Assembly: GCF_004006535.1 (NCBI RefSeq)
Contig: NZ_RLIH01000009.1
Span: 31,545-95,544 of the forward strand
Direction of reading: 5' to 3'
Source: Anaerosphaera multitolerans
GTDB taxonomy: Bacteria; Bacillota; Clostridia; Tissierellales; Peptoniphilaceae
DNA length: 64,000 nucleotides
Part shown: piece after piece, positions 42,023 to 51,733 of the stretch
Layout: each line of letters opens with the position of its first letter
Position numbering within the stretch: the first letter of the stretch is position 1
Notes under the pieces: generated by a model
Seen by the model: the letters and a program-made list of their open reading frames with translations, nothing else
Databases searched by the model: none
What the model was told of the DNA's origin: nothing
Made by a program: the position numbers and the translations under genes

Positions 42023-42038
42023 CTATAATTGAATATTA
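42023..42038. repeat. second copy of the 16-bp operator-like sequence, inverted
   Basis: CTATAATTGAATATTA is the exact reverse complement of 41884-41899 and lies just before the gntP ribosome binding site. It overlaps the end of a seven-codon open stretch (ATG at 42010) of doubtful meaning. Confidence 0.6.
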
Positions 42039-42052
42039 TGAGGAGGTAATAT

Positions 42053-43399
42053 ATGAACACAACACTTACAATAATTGCTCTGTTTTTAGCACTATTTACT
42101 TTAATATTTCTAACTATTAAAGTAAAACTTCATCCTTTCTTCTCCCTGCTGCTTTCATCTTTTGTCTTCGGAATCGTTTCAGGAATGGGAATGGAATTGA
42201 TGCTGGAAAACTTCGCAGAAGGAATGGGAAGCACTATAGCCGGCATCGGTGTGGTTATTACAATAGGAACCGTTACTGGATCTCTATTAGAAAAGAGTGG
42301 TTCCGCTGAAACTATGGCTAGAAGCATCCTAAAAATCACCGGAGAAAAACACGCTTCATTAGGCCTTGCGATTACTGGTTATTTCGTGTCCATACCTGTA
42401 TTTTGTGACTCTGCAATGGTATTGTTATCACCAATAGCCAAGAGATTATCGCGCGATACAAAAATTTCCATGACCACCATGACAGTATCTTTAGCAATGG
42501 GACTACATGCAACTCATATGTTGGTTCCACCAACACCAGGCCCGCTAGCTGTGGCTGGGATTTTAAATGCGAATTTAGGTACAGTTATCGCAATGGGCGC
42601 TTTGGTTTCCATACCAGTTACGCTTGTTGCACATTTTTTAGCTACTAAATTCGGAAAGAAATATTATTATTTGCCTGAAAATATTGAAGAATTTGACGAA
42701 AACCAAAAATTACCTAATGCGTTTATGGCATTTACACCTATTATCATACCTATTTTTCTCATGGTGTTAAAGACAATAGTGGATTTTCCTAGCCATCCCT
42801 TTGGTGAAATGAATGCATTCGTACAAATTATGGGCATTATAGGACAGCCAATGATAGCTTTATTGATAGGTATGTGCATTGCTCTATTTACATACTTCTC
42901 CATCAATCCTACTGATAAAGAAGTTTATACTTTTAATGGTCTATTCGGTGAATCTCTTATGACTGCAGGTCAAATTGTGCTAATAGTAGGTGCCGGAGGA
43001 GCTTTCGGTTCAATCTTAAAGGCTTCTGCTCTTCAAGACATTTTAGTAAATGCATTGTCCGGAGTTGAAATAGGAATTTTAGCACCTTTTTTAATAGGAG
43101 CTATATTTAGAACAGCTATAGGTTCAGGAACTGTTGCAATGGTGACTTCAGCAAGTATGATTTTACCTATGCTGGATATATTAGGAATGTCTTCTCCTAT
43201 GGGAACGGTAATTGCAATGTTAGCTTGTGCTGCAGGCGGTTTTATGGTCTTTCATGGAAACGACGACTTCTTCTGGGTTACAGCTTCTACTACAGAAATG
43301 GACACATCTATTGCATACAAAACTATGCCCATAATTTCGATTGCACAATCATTTACAGCATTGATTTGTGTATATATATTAAAGATTATATTCATTTAG
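42053..43399 (+). CDS. GntP-family permease (gluconate/D-serine type)
   Basis: A 448-residue H+ symporter with about 12 helices. Family marks are GIGVVITIGTVTGSLLEKSGSAE, SIPVFCDSAMVLLSPIAK, GLHATHMLVPPTPGPLAVAG and, near the end, FMVFHGNDDFFWVT. GntP, DsdX and YgbN-like carriers share these; the partner enzyme downstream (D-serine-dehydratase-like) favours a D-amino or hydroxy-amino acid as substrate, which is inference. Start ATG with GAGGAGG. It is 21 bases from the next gene, so the two are an operon. Confidence 0.9.
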   Translation: MNTTLTIIALFLALFTLIFLTIKVKLHPFFSLLLSSFVFGIVSGMGMELMLENFAEGMGSTIAGIGVVITIGTVTGSLLEKSGSAETMARSILKITGEKHASLGLAITGYFVSIPVFCDSAMVLLSPIAKRLSRDTKISMTTMTVSLAMGLHATHMLVPPTPGPLAVAGILNANLGTVIAMGALVSIPVTLVAHFLATKFGKKYYYLPENIEEFDENQKLPNAFMAFTPIIIPIFLMVLKTIVDFPSHPFGEMNAFVQIMGIIGQPMIALLIGMCIALFTYFSINPTDKEVYTFNGLFGESLMTAGQIVLIVGAGGAFGSILKASALQDILVNALSGVEIGILAPFLIGAIFRTAIGSGTVAMVTSASMILPMLDILGMSSPMGTVIAMLACAAGGFMVFHGNDDFFWVTASTTEMDTSIAYKTMPIISIAQSFTALICVYILKIIFI

Positions 43400-43420
43400 T
43401 TTATGAAAGGAGATTTTATT

Positions 43421-44530
43421 ATGAATATAAATAAATTACCTACACCTTCTATTGTTTTAGATATTGACACAATGGAAGATAATATCAAAAGAGTTCATGA
43501 ATTAGCTAAAAAACATAATAAAGAGATTTGGCCAATGACTAAAACTCATAAGTCCAAAGAATTAATGCAATATCAAATTGACAATGGAGCAACTGGATTA
43601 CTCTGTGGAACCATTGATGAATGTGAAGCTGCAACTGAATTAAATGTCGAAAACATAATGTATGCCTATCCTGTGTCTGATCCCGTTTCAATTGCCAGAA
43701 TTGTCAACATTGCTAAAAAGTCCAATTTTATTATCAGAATTGATGGCATTGAAGCTGCTAAATTAATTAATGAAGTTGCCGAAACAAAAAATATAAAAAT
43801 AAATTATACTTTAATAATCGATTGTGGACTTGGACGTTTTGGAATTCAAAAAGAAGATGCATTAAACTTTCTAAATGATATGAAACAATTTAAAAACTTA
43901 GTTTTCAAAGGAATATCTTCCCATCCAGGACAAGTATATGGAGTGACAACTAGAGAAGGAGTCACTGAATGTGCAAACCAAGAAATGGAAGTAATGAACT
44001 ATGTATTGAAACAACTAAAAGCAAATGGATATGAGGTTGAATATGTAACTTCCGGATCAACTCCTACTTTCTTTGACGCCGTTGAAGACAAAGGTATTCA
44101 AATTTATCATCCAGGCAATTATATTTTCAATGACGCAATTCAAATGTCAATAGAAATTGCATCAGAAGATCAATGCGCCCTCTCAGTAATAGCTTCTATT
44201 GTATCCAATCCTAAAGAAGGTCTTTACATCTGTGATGCAGGCGCCAAATGTCTAGGTTTGGATAAGGGAGCTCACGGAAATGATTCCATAGTAGGACATG
44301 GAAAGATAATAGGACACCCTGATGCAATAATTGATAGCCTATCTGAAGAAGTCGGGAAAATTAAAGCAAAACAAGGAGAATTCAAAGTTGGAGATAGAAT
44401 TAGAATGATCCCCAATCATTCTTGTAGTACTGCAAATTTGGCAAGTTATTTCTATGGATTTAGAGGAGATAATGTGGAAAAAATATATAGTGTAAATGTT
44501 AGAGGAAACTCTAAAAAATTTGACATTTAA
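43421..44530 (+). CDS. D-serine dehydratase-like / alanine racemase N-terminal-domain PLP enzyme
   Basis: About 369 residues of the DSD1/D-threonine aldolase (fold-type III PLP) family. The N-terminal TIM barrel starts with PTPSIVLDIDTMEDNI, and the PLP Lys lies in MTKTHKSKEL near 44-50. The C-terminal domain ends with IPNHSCSTANLA, the His-X-Cys pair that binds Zn2+ in eukaryotic-type D-serine dehydratase and relatives. It may deaminate D-serine or cleave D-3-hydroxy amino acids. The ATG at 43421 has AAAGGAGA at seven bases; an ATG six codons earlier lacks a site. Confidence 0.88.
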   Translation: MNINKLPTPSIVLDIDTMEDNIKRVHELAKKHNKEIWPMTKTHKSKELMQYQIDNGATGLLCGTIDECEAATELNVENIMYAYPVSDPVSIARIVNIAKKSNFIIRIDGIEAAKLINEVAETKNIKINYTLIIDCGLGRFGIQKEDALNFLNDMKQFKNLVFKGISSHPGQVYGVTTREGVTECANQEMEVMNYVLKQLKANGYEVEYVTSGSTPTFFDAVEDKGIQIYHPGNYIFNDAIQMSIEIASEDQCALSVIASIVSNPKEGLYICDAGAKCLGLDKGAHGNDSIVGHGKIIGHPDAIIDSLSEEVGKIKAKQGEFKVGDRIRMIPNHSCSTANLASYFYGFRGDNVEKIYSVNVRGNSKKFDI

Positions 44531-44613
44531 TATGTCTCCTATTCCTTATTAAAATATAAAATAATAAACCACTTGTTAATGCATTGTTCCAAGGAAAAGG
44601 ACATTTTCAAAAG

Positions 44614-44650
44614 TCACCCCCTATTTTAATATAGGGGGTGTTTTTCTTTT
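44614..44650 (+). terminator. terminator of the gntP operon
   Basis: CACCCCCTAT/ATAGGGGGTG perfect 10-bp stem followed by TTTTTCTTTT. Confidence 0.95.
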
Positions 44651-45225
44651 CATATGCTTTGTACACTCAACTGCCTAAACACATTAATAAAGGACTACTT
44701 ATAAAAGTAAGTCCCTGTTTTTGCTATTCTACTATATTTTTGATAAAACTTAAGTTCATATATCTATCTTTAAGAATTTACGCAGCCTTGTTTTATGCAT
44801 TTAATGTTTACATTCATATGAAAAATACTGCATACGTCGGTTAAAGTATTTTTGATTAGAATACTCAAAGTTCTATTGTTTTTTTCTAAACTCGTTACAA
44901 ATCTATATTCTAAAATTAAGATGATTATATAAATTATAAATAATATAAAATTCTTTACAACAAATATTATGTTCTATAAATTCAATTTTACACCTGGTAT
45001 GTCTATAAAAATTCTATGTTATAACTCCATCAAGTAGATGTGTTGTAAGTTACACCTATAAATAATTTCTCAATATTAAAAAACCATCATAAATATATAA
45101 TATACCCGCTATATCACCATATACACACGAACTCACATTAATCCTATTTTATTACTTTTTGCATACATCACATAAATCTTCCTTAAAAACAAAATATCTG
45201 TAAACTATAAAATAAAGTCTTTAAC
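44651..45225. other. 575-base AT-rich gap, no gene seen
   Basis: A second, weaker hairpin with a bulged GGACT-ACTT/AAGTAAGTCC stem lies at about 44691-44713, followed by CTGTTTTTGC. Beyond that the stretch is very AT-rich; short open frames on the plus strand begin inside the terminator or lack ribosome binding sites. I see no convincing RNA gene or decayed gene. Confidence 0.5.
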
Positions 45226-46506
45226 TTATTTATTCCTTTGTAGTAAAACTACATTTTCCACATGCACACTGTTACAGAACATATCTACAGGTTGTATTAG
45301 TTCCACTTTATAATCTTCACTTAGAAGTTTTAAATCCCTTGATTGCGTTGAGGGATTGCAGGAAATATATGCAATTTTATCCGCTCCTAACTTTAAAAGA
45401 GTATTTATTAGACTTTTATCTAAGCCCGTTCTTGGCGGATCTAAAACAATCTTATTAAAATATAGACTGTTATTTTCATAGAGTTTATGCAACACATCCT
45501 CCGATTTGCCACATATAAATCTGCTATTTGTAATATTATTTAATTTTGCATTTAATCTTGCATCTTCAACGGCATCTTCTACTACTTCAACTCCCACAAC
45601 TTCTTTTACTTTATCTGCAGCCAGTAAACTAATAGTACCTATACCGCAATATAAATCCAGCAGTCTATCTTTCTTCTCTAACTTTAAAGATTTTAGAGCA
45701 ACATTATAAAGTTTCTCAGTTTGAAGTAAGTTTACTTGAAAAAAAGAACGTGGAGATAATTTAAATTTCATTCCCAAAAGCTCTTCATTTAAATAATCGG
45801 AACCGTATAATTTTTTAAATTCTCTCCCAAATCTCACTTTCCTATTTCTGTTTATATTTTCAAAGACAGATACTACATTACTTTCAACTATCTTTGGCAA
45901 TAGGGTATTAAAGTTTTTCACTCCCTTACTGGAGATAAAAACCGCCATTATTTCCCCTCTGTAGTTTTCCCTTATAGATACTTCATCTACACTTTTAATG
46001 CCCTTCCAAGTTCTTAATATTCTTATAAAATTATTGATTTCATCTTTTGCAATTATACATCTACTTACTTCTACAAGTTCCTTAGTGTTTTTCTTATAGT
46101 AACCCAATTTCCCGTCCAATACTTTTAATTGGATATTATTTCTATAGTAATAGGGCGTTTTCATTCCCAGCGTGTCTTTTACTTCCCCGTCAATACTTCC
46201 TATTCTTCTCAGGTCGTTTGTGACTTTTTCCCTTTTCCACTTTAATTGTTCCTTATAGTCAAATTCTAAAAAATCACAACCTCCACACACTCCTGAATAA
46301 TTACATTTTGATTTAATTCTATAAGGGGAATCTTTTAATACGCTTAATACTCTAGCGGTGAAAAATCTTTTTTTATCTTCTAAAATTTCAGCTTCAACTA
46401 CATCTCCTATTACTCCGCCATCTAAAAACACAGTCTTGTTATCTAGTTTTGCTACGCCCCCGCCCTTGTAGTCAAAATCTATTATCTTTAATCTTACATT
46501 TTCCAT
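45226..46506 (-). CDS. rlmD: 23S rRNA (uracil-5)-methyltransferase, RlmD/RlmCD type
   Basis: A 426-residue SAM-dependent RNA methyltransferase that makes m5U in 23S rRNA (or tRNA). A TRAM OB-fold occupies residues 1-60, followed by the Fe-S cluster Cys set (CNYSGVCGGCDFLEF with a further Cys in VSRCII), the SAM site LLDLYCGIGTISL, the catalytic motif LDPPRTGLD, and YISCNPSTQSRDL with the nucleophilic Cys. Last gene of a four-gene operon headed by topB; the start follows the cvfB stop by two bases. Confidence 0.94.
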   Translation of the reverse strand: MENVRLKIIDFDYKGGGVAKLDNKTVFLDGGVIGDVVEAEILEDKKRFFTARVLSVLKDSPYRIKSKCNYSGVCGGCDFLEFDYKEQLKWKREKVTNDLRRIGSIDGEVKDTLGMKTPYYYRNNIQLKVLDGKLGYYKKNTKELVEVSRCIIAKDEINNFIRILRTWKGIKSVDEVSIRENYRGEIMAVFISSKGVKNFNTLLPKIVESNVVSVFENINRNRKVRFGREFKKLYGSDYLNEELLGMKFKLSPRSFFQVNLLQTEKLYNVALKSLKLEKKDRLLDLYCGIGTISLLAADKVKEVVGVEVVEDAVEDARLNAKLNNITNSRFICGKSEDVLHKLYENNSLYFNKIVLDPPRTGLDKSLINTLLKLGADKIAYISCNPSTQSRDLKLLSEDYKVELIQPVDMFCNSVHVENVVLLQRNK

Positions 46507-46508
46507 TT

Positions 46509-47330
46509 TTATTTCTTCTTTAACACTATTTTTTCAGGATATAATTCCACTAATCTTTCTTTATACAATGCACCTTCGGCTCTTTTAAAAGCAGCTTTTG
46601 AAAGTCCCGTTACTTCTTTTATAAGTTCAGGATCTGACTTATCGCCAAGGTTTAATACTCCGTCATTGTCCTCTAAAAGTTCCATTAATAATTCTGCATC
46701 ATAGTGCATTTGCTTATAGGCTTTTTCTCTAAGAGTAAGGGTTATTTTTCCATCTCTAAGTATTCTTTGGACTCTGGCTTCCACTACATCTCCTATTTTA
46801 TATACGCCCTTAAGCTCCTCCTGTAAAATCATTCCGTCATATTTGTCCTCTATGGCAACATAAGCTCCCTTATCACTTTTACTGTAAATAGTTCCCTTTA
46901 CAAAATCATTTACCTTGAATCTATCATTATTCTTTAAAAGCTTATCTCCTATTTTTGTAGTAACACATAATCTATCGGAGGTATCAATATAGAGCATCAT
47001 TAAATATTCTTCGTTTTCATTAATTCTTCCGGGAGTTTCTTTATAGGGTAAAAAGGCATCCTTGTCTAAACCTATATCTACAAAGTACCCATACTTTGTC
47101 TTAGATACCACTGTCAGCTTTTTAACTTCTCCCACTTGAAGCAAGGGCATTTTTTTACTTGCAACTCTATTTCCATTGGAATTGTCATAGATAAATACAT
47201 CTAAAAATTCTCCAACCTTTAACTCTTCGTCATCATGTCTAGGCAAAAAAATATCTTCTTTCCCATCTGTTAAATATGCGCCTATCTTAGTTATATTCTT
47301 TACTTTTAAATTGTGTTTTCCCAGTTTCAT
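46509..47330 (-). CDS. cvfB: CvfB-type S1 RNA-binding protein
   Basis: A 273-residue protein with three S1-like OB domains and a C-terminal winged helix, as in Staphylococcus CvfB (YitL). The start KLGKHNLKVKNITKIGAYLT, PRHDDEELKVGEFLDVF, KTKYGYFVDIGLDKDAFLP and SDKGAYVAIEDKYDGMILQ mark the repeats; the tail GLSKAAFKRAEGALYKERLVE is the winged helix. CvfB binds RNA and affects virulence gene expression in staphylococci. The ATG overlaps the preceding stop codon, so translation is coupled. Confidence 0.92.
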   Translation of the reverse strand: MKLGKHNLKVKNITKIGAYLTDGKEDIFLPRHDDEELKVGEFLDVFIYDNSNGNRVASKKMPLLQVGEVKKLTVVSKTKYGYFVDIGLDKDAFLPYKETPGRINENEEYLMMLYIDTSDRLCVTTKIGDKLLKNNDRFKVNDFVKGTIYSKSDKGAYVAIEDKYDGMILQEELKGVYKIGDVVEARVQRILRDGKITLTLREKAYKQMHYDAELLMELLEDNDGVLNLGDKSDPELIKEVTGLSKAAFKRAEGALYKERLVELYPEKIVLKKK

Positions 47331-47935
47331 TCCATATTCTCCTCTATAATTTGAGTTTCCTTTAAACCTCTACGCAAGATATTATCGCGTACTAATTCAT
47401 AATAGTTAAGCTGTTTTAAAACGCCTAGACTGTAGTAGGTAAATTCAGGATATATTCCCAAGTTTACAATTATTTTTACCGCCGCAGGATAATTTACAAG
47501 TGGATAGAAATGAGCCAACATTATTCCAAATTTTATAGCCTCAATCACCCTTGTATCTCTCATTAAAAGTATTGAAAGTCCTGCAAGTCTTTTTTCTTCA
47601 AATATATCTAAGGAAAATATGAAGGATTCAAATTCAGAAAATACTTCAATTGCCCTTTTATCTTTGAAAAAATCACATATTAAATTTACACTGTCACTTT
47701 CTCTTTCGTAGAATTTTAATACAGCTTCATTAAGTTTTGTAGAATCTTCCCTATTCAGCTTTCTACCTTTTAAAATTTCAATTTCAAACTCTCCCCTATA
47801 TCTTCCGTCTTGGGATAAGTTTGAAAAATCAATTTCTACTAAACTGTTTTCTTCCTCACTTTTTAAAAGCACATTGTATAGACTTTCATCTTTTTCTGTT
47901 TTTATCGGTTTTTTTCTTTTAAAAAAATTAATCAT
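47327..47935 (-). CDS. hypothetical protein between topB and cvfB
   Basis: A 202-residue, mostly helical and acidic protein with no membrane segment. It starts INFFKRKKPIKTEKDE; a middle part contains RGEFEIEILKGRKLNRED and YERESDSVNLICDFFKDKRA, and the last half (AGLSILLMRDTRVIEAIKFG, YPEFTYYSLGVLKQLNYYEL) looks like stacked helices. I do not recognise a family. It overlaps both neighbours by four bases (ATGA), so it is certainly expressed with topB, cvfB and rlmD and may act in nucleic-acid metabolism. Confidence 0.8.
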   Translation of the reverse strand: MINFFKRKKPIKTEKDESLYNVLLKSEEENSLVEIDFSNLSQDGRYRGEFEIEILKGRKLNREDSTKLNEAVLKFYERESDSVNLICDFFKDKRAIEVFSEFESFIFSLDIFEEKRLAGLSILLMRDTRVIEAIKFGIMLAHFYPLVNYPAAVKIIVNLGIYPEFTYYSLGVLKQLNYYELVRDNILRRGLKETQIIEENME

Positions 47936-50097
47936 TTATCTCCAAAATCCAATCCCTTCAATGCATCTGCCAAAGAGTTATTAATATTTACATCGGTTTT
48001 TTGATTTTTAATATATCTCTTTGCCTCAGCCTTGGACATCTTATTTTTATTTTCTTTAAACTTCCTATCCATACTTTCCTTAGACTCTCTATAACCACAA
48101 GTCTCACATATATAGGAATTATTGTCCTTTAAAAGTTTCAATTTCTTATGGCAGTTGGGACACCTTATATTAGTAAGAATTGAAAGTGTCTTTCTATAGC
48201 CGCACTGTGTGTCCTGGCAGATTAAAAGCTCACTGTTCTTCCTATTTACTCTAAGCATTAACTTGCCGCATTCAGGGCACTTTATGTTAGTTAGATTGTC
48301 ATGCTTAAATACATAGTTACTGTTTTTAATCTCCTCTACATTTTCTCTTGAAAAATCTCTAATCTCACTTAAAAACTGTTGATCCTTTAATTCTCCCTTT
48401 TCAATTTTTTTCAATTTCAATTCCCAGTCTGCAGTAAGCTCAGGACTTTTTAATTTCTCAGGGACAAGTTCCAAAAGTTGTCTTCCCTTGTTTGTAGTTC
48501 GTAAACGTCCGTCATTATTCTCTATTAAATCGGAGCTATATAGTTTTTCAATTATATCTCCTCTTGTGGCAACTGTTCCTATTCCGCCTGTTTCTCTTAA
48601 AGTGCTGGCTTTTTTAGAGCTTATATTAGAAACATATTTCACCGGATTTTCCATTGCAAGTAACAATGAACCTTCGTTAAAATACTGAGGAGGTGAAGTT
48701 GTTTTGGAAACCTTTTTAACTGAATTAATTTCAATTTCAGTACCTTCTTTTAAATCAAAAAGTCTTTGATTTTCCTCAAGTTCTTCCTCGTAGCTATCTA
48801 AAAGCTTATAGCCTAAATCAATATCTATTTTCCCTTTGGCTATAAAATTATGTCCCTCACAGCTGGCATAAATTTTAACTTCTTTATACTTATAAGGATT
48901 TAACAAGTGTGATAAAAATCGCTTTGCCACTAAATCATAAATTTTATACTCTCTATCTTCCAATTCATCTATTGCAAGTCTTTGTTCCGTTGGAATAATG
49001 GCATGGTGGTCACTTACCTTTTTATCGTTTACATAATTTTTATTACCCTTTATAGCGGTCTTTAATAAAGGAGCTATAAACTCTTTATACTTTCCCGTAT
49101 TCATAGCTCTTAGTCTTTCCGGAATTGTAGGAACTATGTCCTCAGTTAAATATCTAGAGTCAGTTCTCGGATAGGTTAGAACTTTATGTCTTTCATATAA
49201 ATCCTGCATTATATTTAAAGTTTCCTTTGCGGAATAACCATATCTCACATTTGCATCTCTCTGTAAATTTGTAAGGTCGTAAAGCTCTTTGGGATAGCTT
49301 TTCTTTTCATTTTCCTCAACCTTTGTAATCTTCAACTTTTTATTTGAAACAGCCTTTAAAATTGCATCGGCTTTTTCTTCACTTCCTATACTCATTGAAT
49401 TTTTATCATCTATATAGCTAAAGGTCATAGTCTTAGTAAGCGCATTGATATTAAAATATTTTCTGCCTTTAAAGTTTGCTATTTCCTCTTCCCTTAGTCT
49501 AATTATATTTAAAGTAGGCGTTTGAACTCTACCGCAAGATAATCTGGCATTGTGTTTAAGCGTCAATGCACGCGAACCGTTTATTCCCACAAGCCAGTCG
49601 GCCTCCGCTCTGGACATGGCACTTAAATAAAGGTTGTAGTACTCCTTTGCATCTTTTAAATTTGCAAAACCGTCTCGAATTGCCTTATCCGTAACAGAAG
49701 AAATCCAAAGTCGCTTTAACTTTCCCTTATAACCGGACATAATAAGTATTAATCTTGCTACAAGCTCTCCTTCTCTTCCCGCATCTGTAGCAATAACTAC
49801 TTCCGATATGTCCTTTCTGTTTAATAACTCCTTAACTACGTTAAATTGAGCTCTGGAGTTTTTAATAATACTTAACTTCATTCTATTAGGTATAATGGGC
49901 AGGTCTTCCATATCCCATTTTTCAAACTTCTTATTATATTCTTCAGGCGTGGAAAGAGTTACTAAGTGGCCAAGTGCCCATGTAACTATTTTATCCTCAC
50001 TTTCCATATAACCTTTTTGTTTTTTATTTACTTTTAAAACCCTTGCAATATCTCTTGCAACAGAGGGCTTTTCTGCTAGTATAATTTGCTTTTTCAT
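47932..50097 (-). CDS. topB: DNA topoisomerase III
   Basis: A 721-residue type IA topoisomerase. The Toprim domain is at about 1-150 (ILAEKPSVARDIARVL, ATDAGREGELVARLI), the active-site Tyr lies in VLTYPRTDSRYL near 310, and SRAEADWLVGINGSRALT and GRVQTPTLNII are conserved blocks. The C-terminus has Cys clusters (IKCPECGKL/ICQDTQCGY and IRCPNCHKK/ICETCGY), i.e. two or more zinc ribbons, which is more than E. coli TopB has. First gene of the operon; divergent from the nucleotidase gene. Confidence 0.95.
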   Translation of the reverse strand: MKKQIILAEKPSVARDIARVLKVNKKQKGYMESEDKIVTWALGHLVTLSTPEEYNKKFEKWDMEDLPIIPNRMKLSIIKNSRAQFNVVKELLNRKDISEVVIATDAGREGELVARLILIMSGYKGKLKRLWISSVTDKAIRDGFANLKDAKEYYNLYLSAMSRAEADWLVGINGSRALTLKHNARLSCGRVQTPTLNIIRLREEEIANFKGRKYFNINALTKTMTFSYIDDKNSMSIGSEEKADAILKAVSNKKLKITKVEENEKKSYPKELYDLTNLQRDANVRYGYSAKETLNIMQDLYERHKVLTYPRTDSRYLTEDIVPTIPERLRAMNTGKYKEFIAPLLKTAIKGNKNYVNDKKVSDHHAIIPTEQRLAIDELEDREYKIYDLVAKRFLSHLLNPYKYKEVKIYASCEGHNFIAKGKIDIDLGYKLLDSYEEELEENQRLFDLKEGTEIEINSVKKVSKTTSPPQYFNEGSLLLAMENPVKYVSNISSKKASTLRETGGIGTVATRGDIIEKLYSSDLIENNDGRLRTTNKGRQLLELVPEKLKSPELTADWELKLKKIEKGELKDQQFLSEIRDFSRENVEEIKNSNYVFKHDNLTNIKCPECGKLMLRVNRKNSELLICQDTQCGYRKTLSILTNIRCPNCHKKLKLLKDNNSYICETCGYRESKESMDRKFKENKNKMSKAEAKRYIKNQKTDVNINNSLADALKGLDFGDK

Positions 50098-50184
50098 ATA
50101 TCTCTCCTTGCAAAATATTTTATCACATTGCCAAAAATTACTAAAGTGCTTTATTAGAGGGCTGTTTTATGTTAACCTATTTTT

Positions 50185-51708
50185 ATGAAAGTTAATATAT
50201 ATGCCTCATCAGATGTGCACGGTCACATATATCCCTATGATTATGCTAAAAACATTCCTTTGGATTACAGTCTTGCCCATCTGTATGATTGTTATAAAAA
50301 AGATAAAAATAAATATAAAATTCTTGTAGATAATGGAGACATTATCCAAGGTAATTCCGCAGAATATTTCATAGATACAACGCCTAATCCCATTGTAAAA
50401 GTTATGAATTTTATGGACTATAAGATTTGGAATATGGGTAACCATGAATTTAACTTTTCCTATCCAAGGCTTAAAAAAATTATAAAAGATTTTAAAGGTA
50501 CAGCACTAATGGCCAACTCAAACAGTAATTTCTTTTATAAGTACAAGACCATTAACCTTGAAGACATTAAAATTTCCTTTATTGGAATTAATACTCTTCT
50601 AATAAATTACTTTGAAAAGGAAGAATCTTTAGCAGGCCTAGTAATTGAAGATCCTATAGCTATTTTAAATCAGCTGTTAAATAAATTATCTAAGACTTCC
50701 AATGTAATAATAGGAATGTTCCACCTTGGATTGGAAGATGAAAATTCCATAGTTAATTCAGGGCTTTACTCCATTTTAAATAATATTGAAAACCCGCAGC
50801 TCTTTGATGTAATAATTTGTGGTCATACGCATAAAAGTATTTCTCAACTGTTTCACAAGGATATATTGATAACACAGCCCGCTGCCTATACCAAGACTAT
50901 TTCTAAAATAGAAATGGACTTCTCTAAGGGGGTATTAATATCTAAAAATTCCTCTGCTATTAATCTGGCAGAATTTAAAGCCTCGGAAGAAATTTTAAAA
51001 TTATATGAACCCTATCATAAAAAGATACTGGAATACACCCATGAGATAATAGGTTATGTAAAGGGAATAAAAAGAGAATTTAACTACGACTTTGAAGACA
51101 ATCCATTAAATCATCTGTTGACAAAGATTATGTTAAAGTTTTCAAAGGCAGATGTAGTTGCCTTTCAAATAGACAACAAGGAGGCTCTTTTAAAAAACGG
51201 TCCTTTGAGAAGGTGTGATTTAGCTGAACTTTATTCCTATGACGGAGGAGAAGTCACCACATATAAAATGAAAGGCATAGACCTTAAAAAATATATACTT
51301 TGGAGTTATGATTACTTTAACTATAAAGATGGAAAAGTTTCTGTAAATGAAAAGAGAGCTGACTTTAAATATAAAACTTTAGATGTTTTCGGAAATATTC
51401 ACTATACAATTGACCTAAGGGAAAAATCTGAAAACAGATTAAAAGAATTAAAATATTTAAATGGTAAGGACATACTTGATAGTGATGAAATAACTGTTGG
51501 AATGAATGAGTACAGAATGAATTTTTTAATTTCAAAAGAAGGTCCTCTTGCCGGAAAAACTTTTGAAAAAATAAGTTCTTCAAAATACATTGATGAAAAT
51601 TTTAATAAGAGAGGTACTATTAGGGAGTTGGCAAAGTACTACTTTGAAGACTTGCCCAATAATACTTACTACTATAATGATGAATCTTATTTTTATATAA
51701 AATATTAA
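50185..51708 (+). CDS. 5'-nucleotidase / 2',3'-cyclic phosphodiesterase-type metallophosphatase
   Basis: A 507-residue UshA/CpdB-type enzyme without signal peptide, so cytoplasmic. The calcineurin-like domain (1-260) has SSDVHGHIYPYDY, VDNGDIIQGN, WNMGNHEFNF, MFHLGLEDE and CGHTHKSI metal-binding motifs; the C-terminal nucleotidase domain covers about 290-470 (GPLRRCDLAELYSYDGGEVT, MNEYRMNF). Hydrolyses nucleotides or cyclic nucleotides. The ATG has no strong site; an eight-codon frame (ATG at 50168) with GAGGG upstream overlaps it and may couple translation. Divergent from topB. Confidence 0.9.
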   Translation: MKVNIYASSDVHGHIYPYDYAKNIPLDYSLAHLYDCYKKDKNKYKILVDNGDIIQGNSAEYFIDTTPNPIVKVMNFMDYKIWNMGNHEFNFSYPRLKKIIKDFKGTALMANSNSNFFYKYKTINLEDIKISFIGINTLLINYFEKEESLAGLVIEDPIAILNQLLNKLSKTSNVIIGMFHLGLEDENSIVNSGLYSILNNIENPQLFDVIICGHTHKSISQLFHKDILITQPAAYTKTISKIEMDFSKGVLISKNSSAINLAEFKASEEILKLYEPYHKKILEYTHEIIGYVKGIKREFNYDFEDNPLNHLLTKIMLKFSKADVVAFQIDNKEALLKNGPLRRCDLAELYSYDGGEVTTYKMKGIDLKKYILWSYDYFNYKDGKVSVNEKRADFKYKTLDVFGNIHYTIDLREKSENRLKELKYLNGKDILDSDEITVGMNEYRMNFLISKEGPLAGKTFEKISSSKYIDENFNKRGTIRELAKYYFEDLPNNTYYYNDESYFYIKY

Positions 51709-51733
51709 AGGAGTCCCTAGACTCCTTTTTAAT
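51706..51733. terminator. bidirectional terminator between nucleotidase and vanW genes
   Basis: AAAGGAGTC/GACTCCTTT perfect 9-bp stem with a CCTA-type loop and T-run. Confidence 0.92.

Noticed and set aside
44638..44844. 68-codon plus-strand open frame after the gntP operon
   Set aside because: It begins inside the terminator stem/T-run, has no ribosome binding site and has biased Phe/Tyr/Ile composition as expected from AT-rich non-coding DNA.
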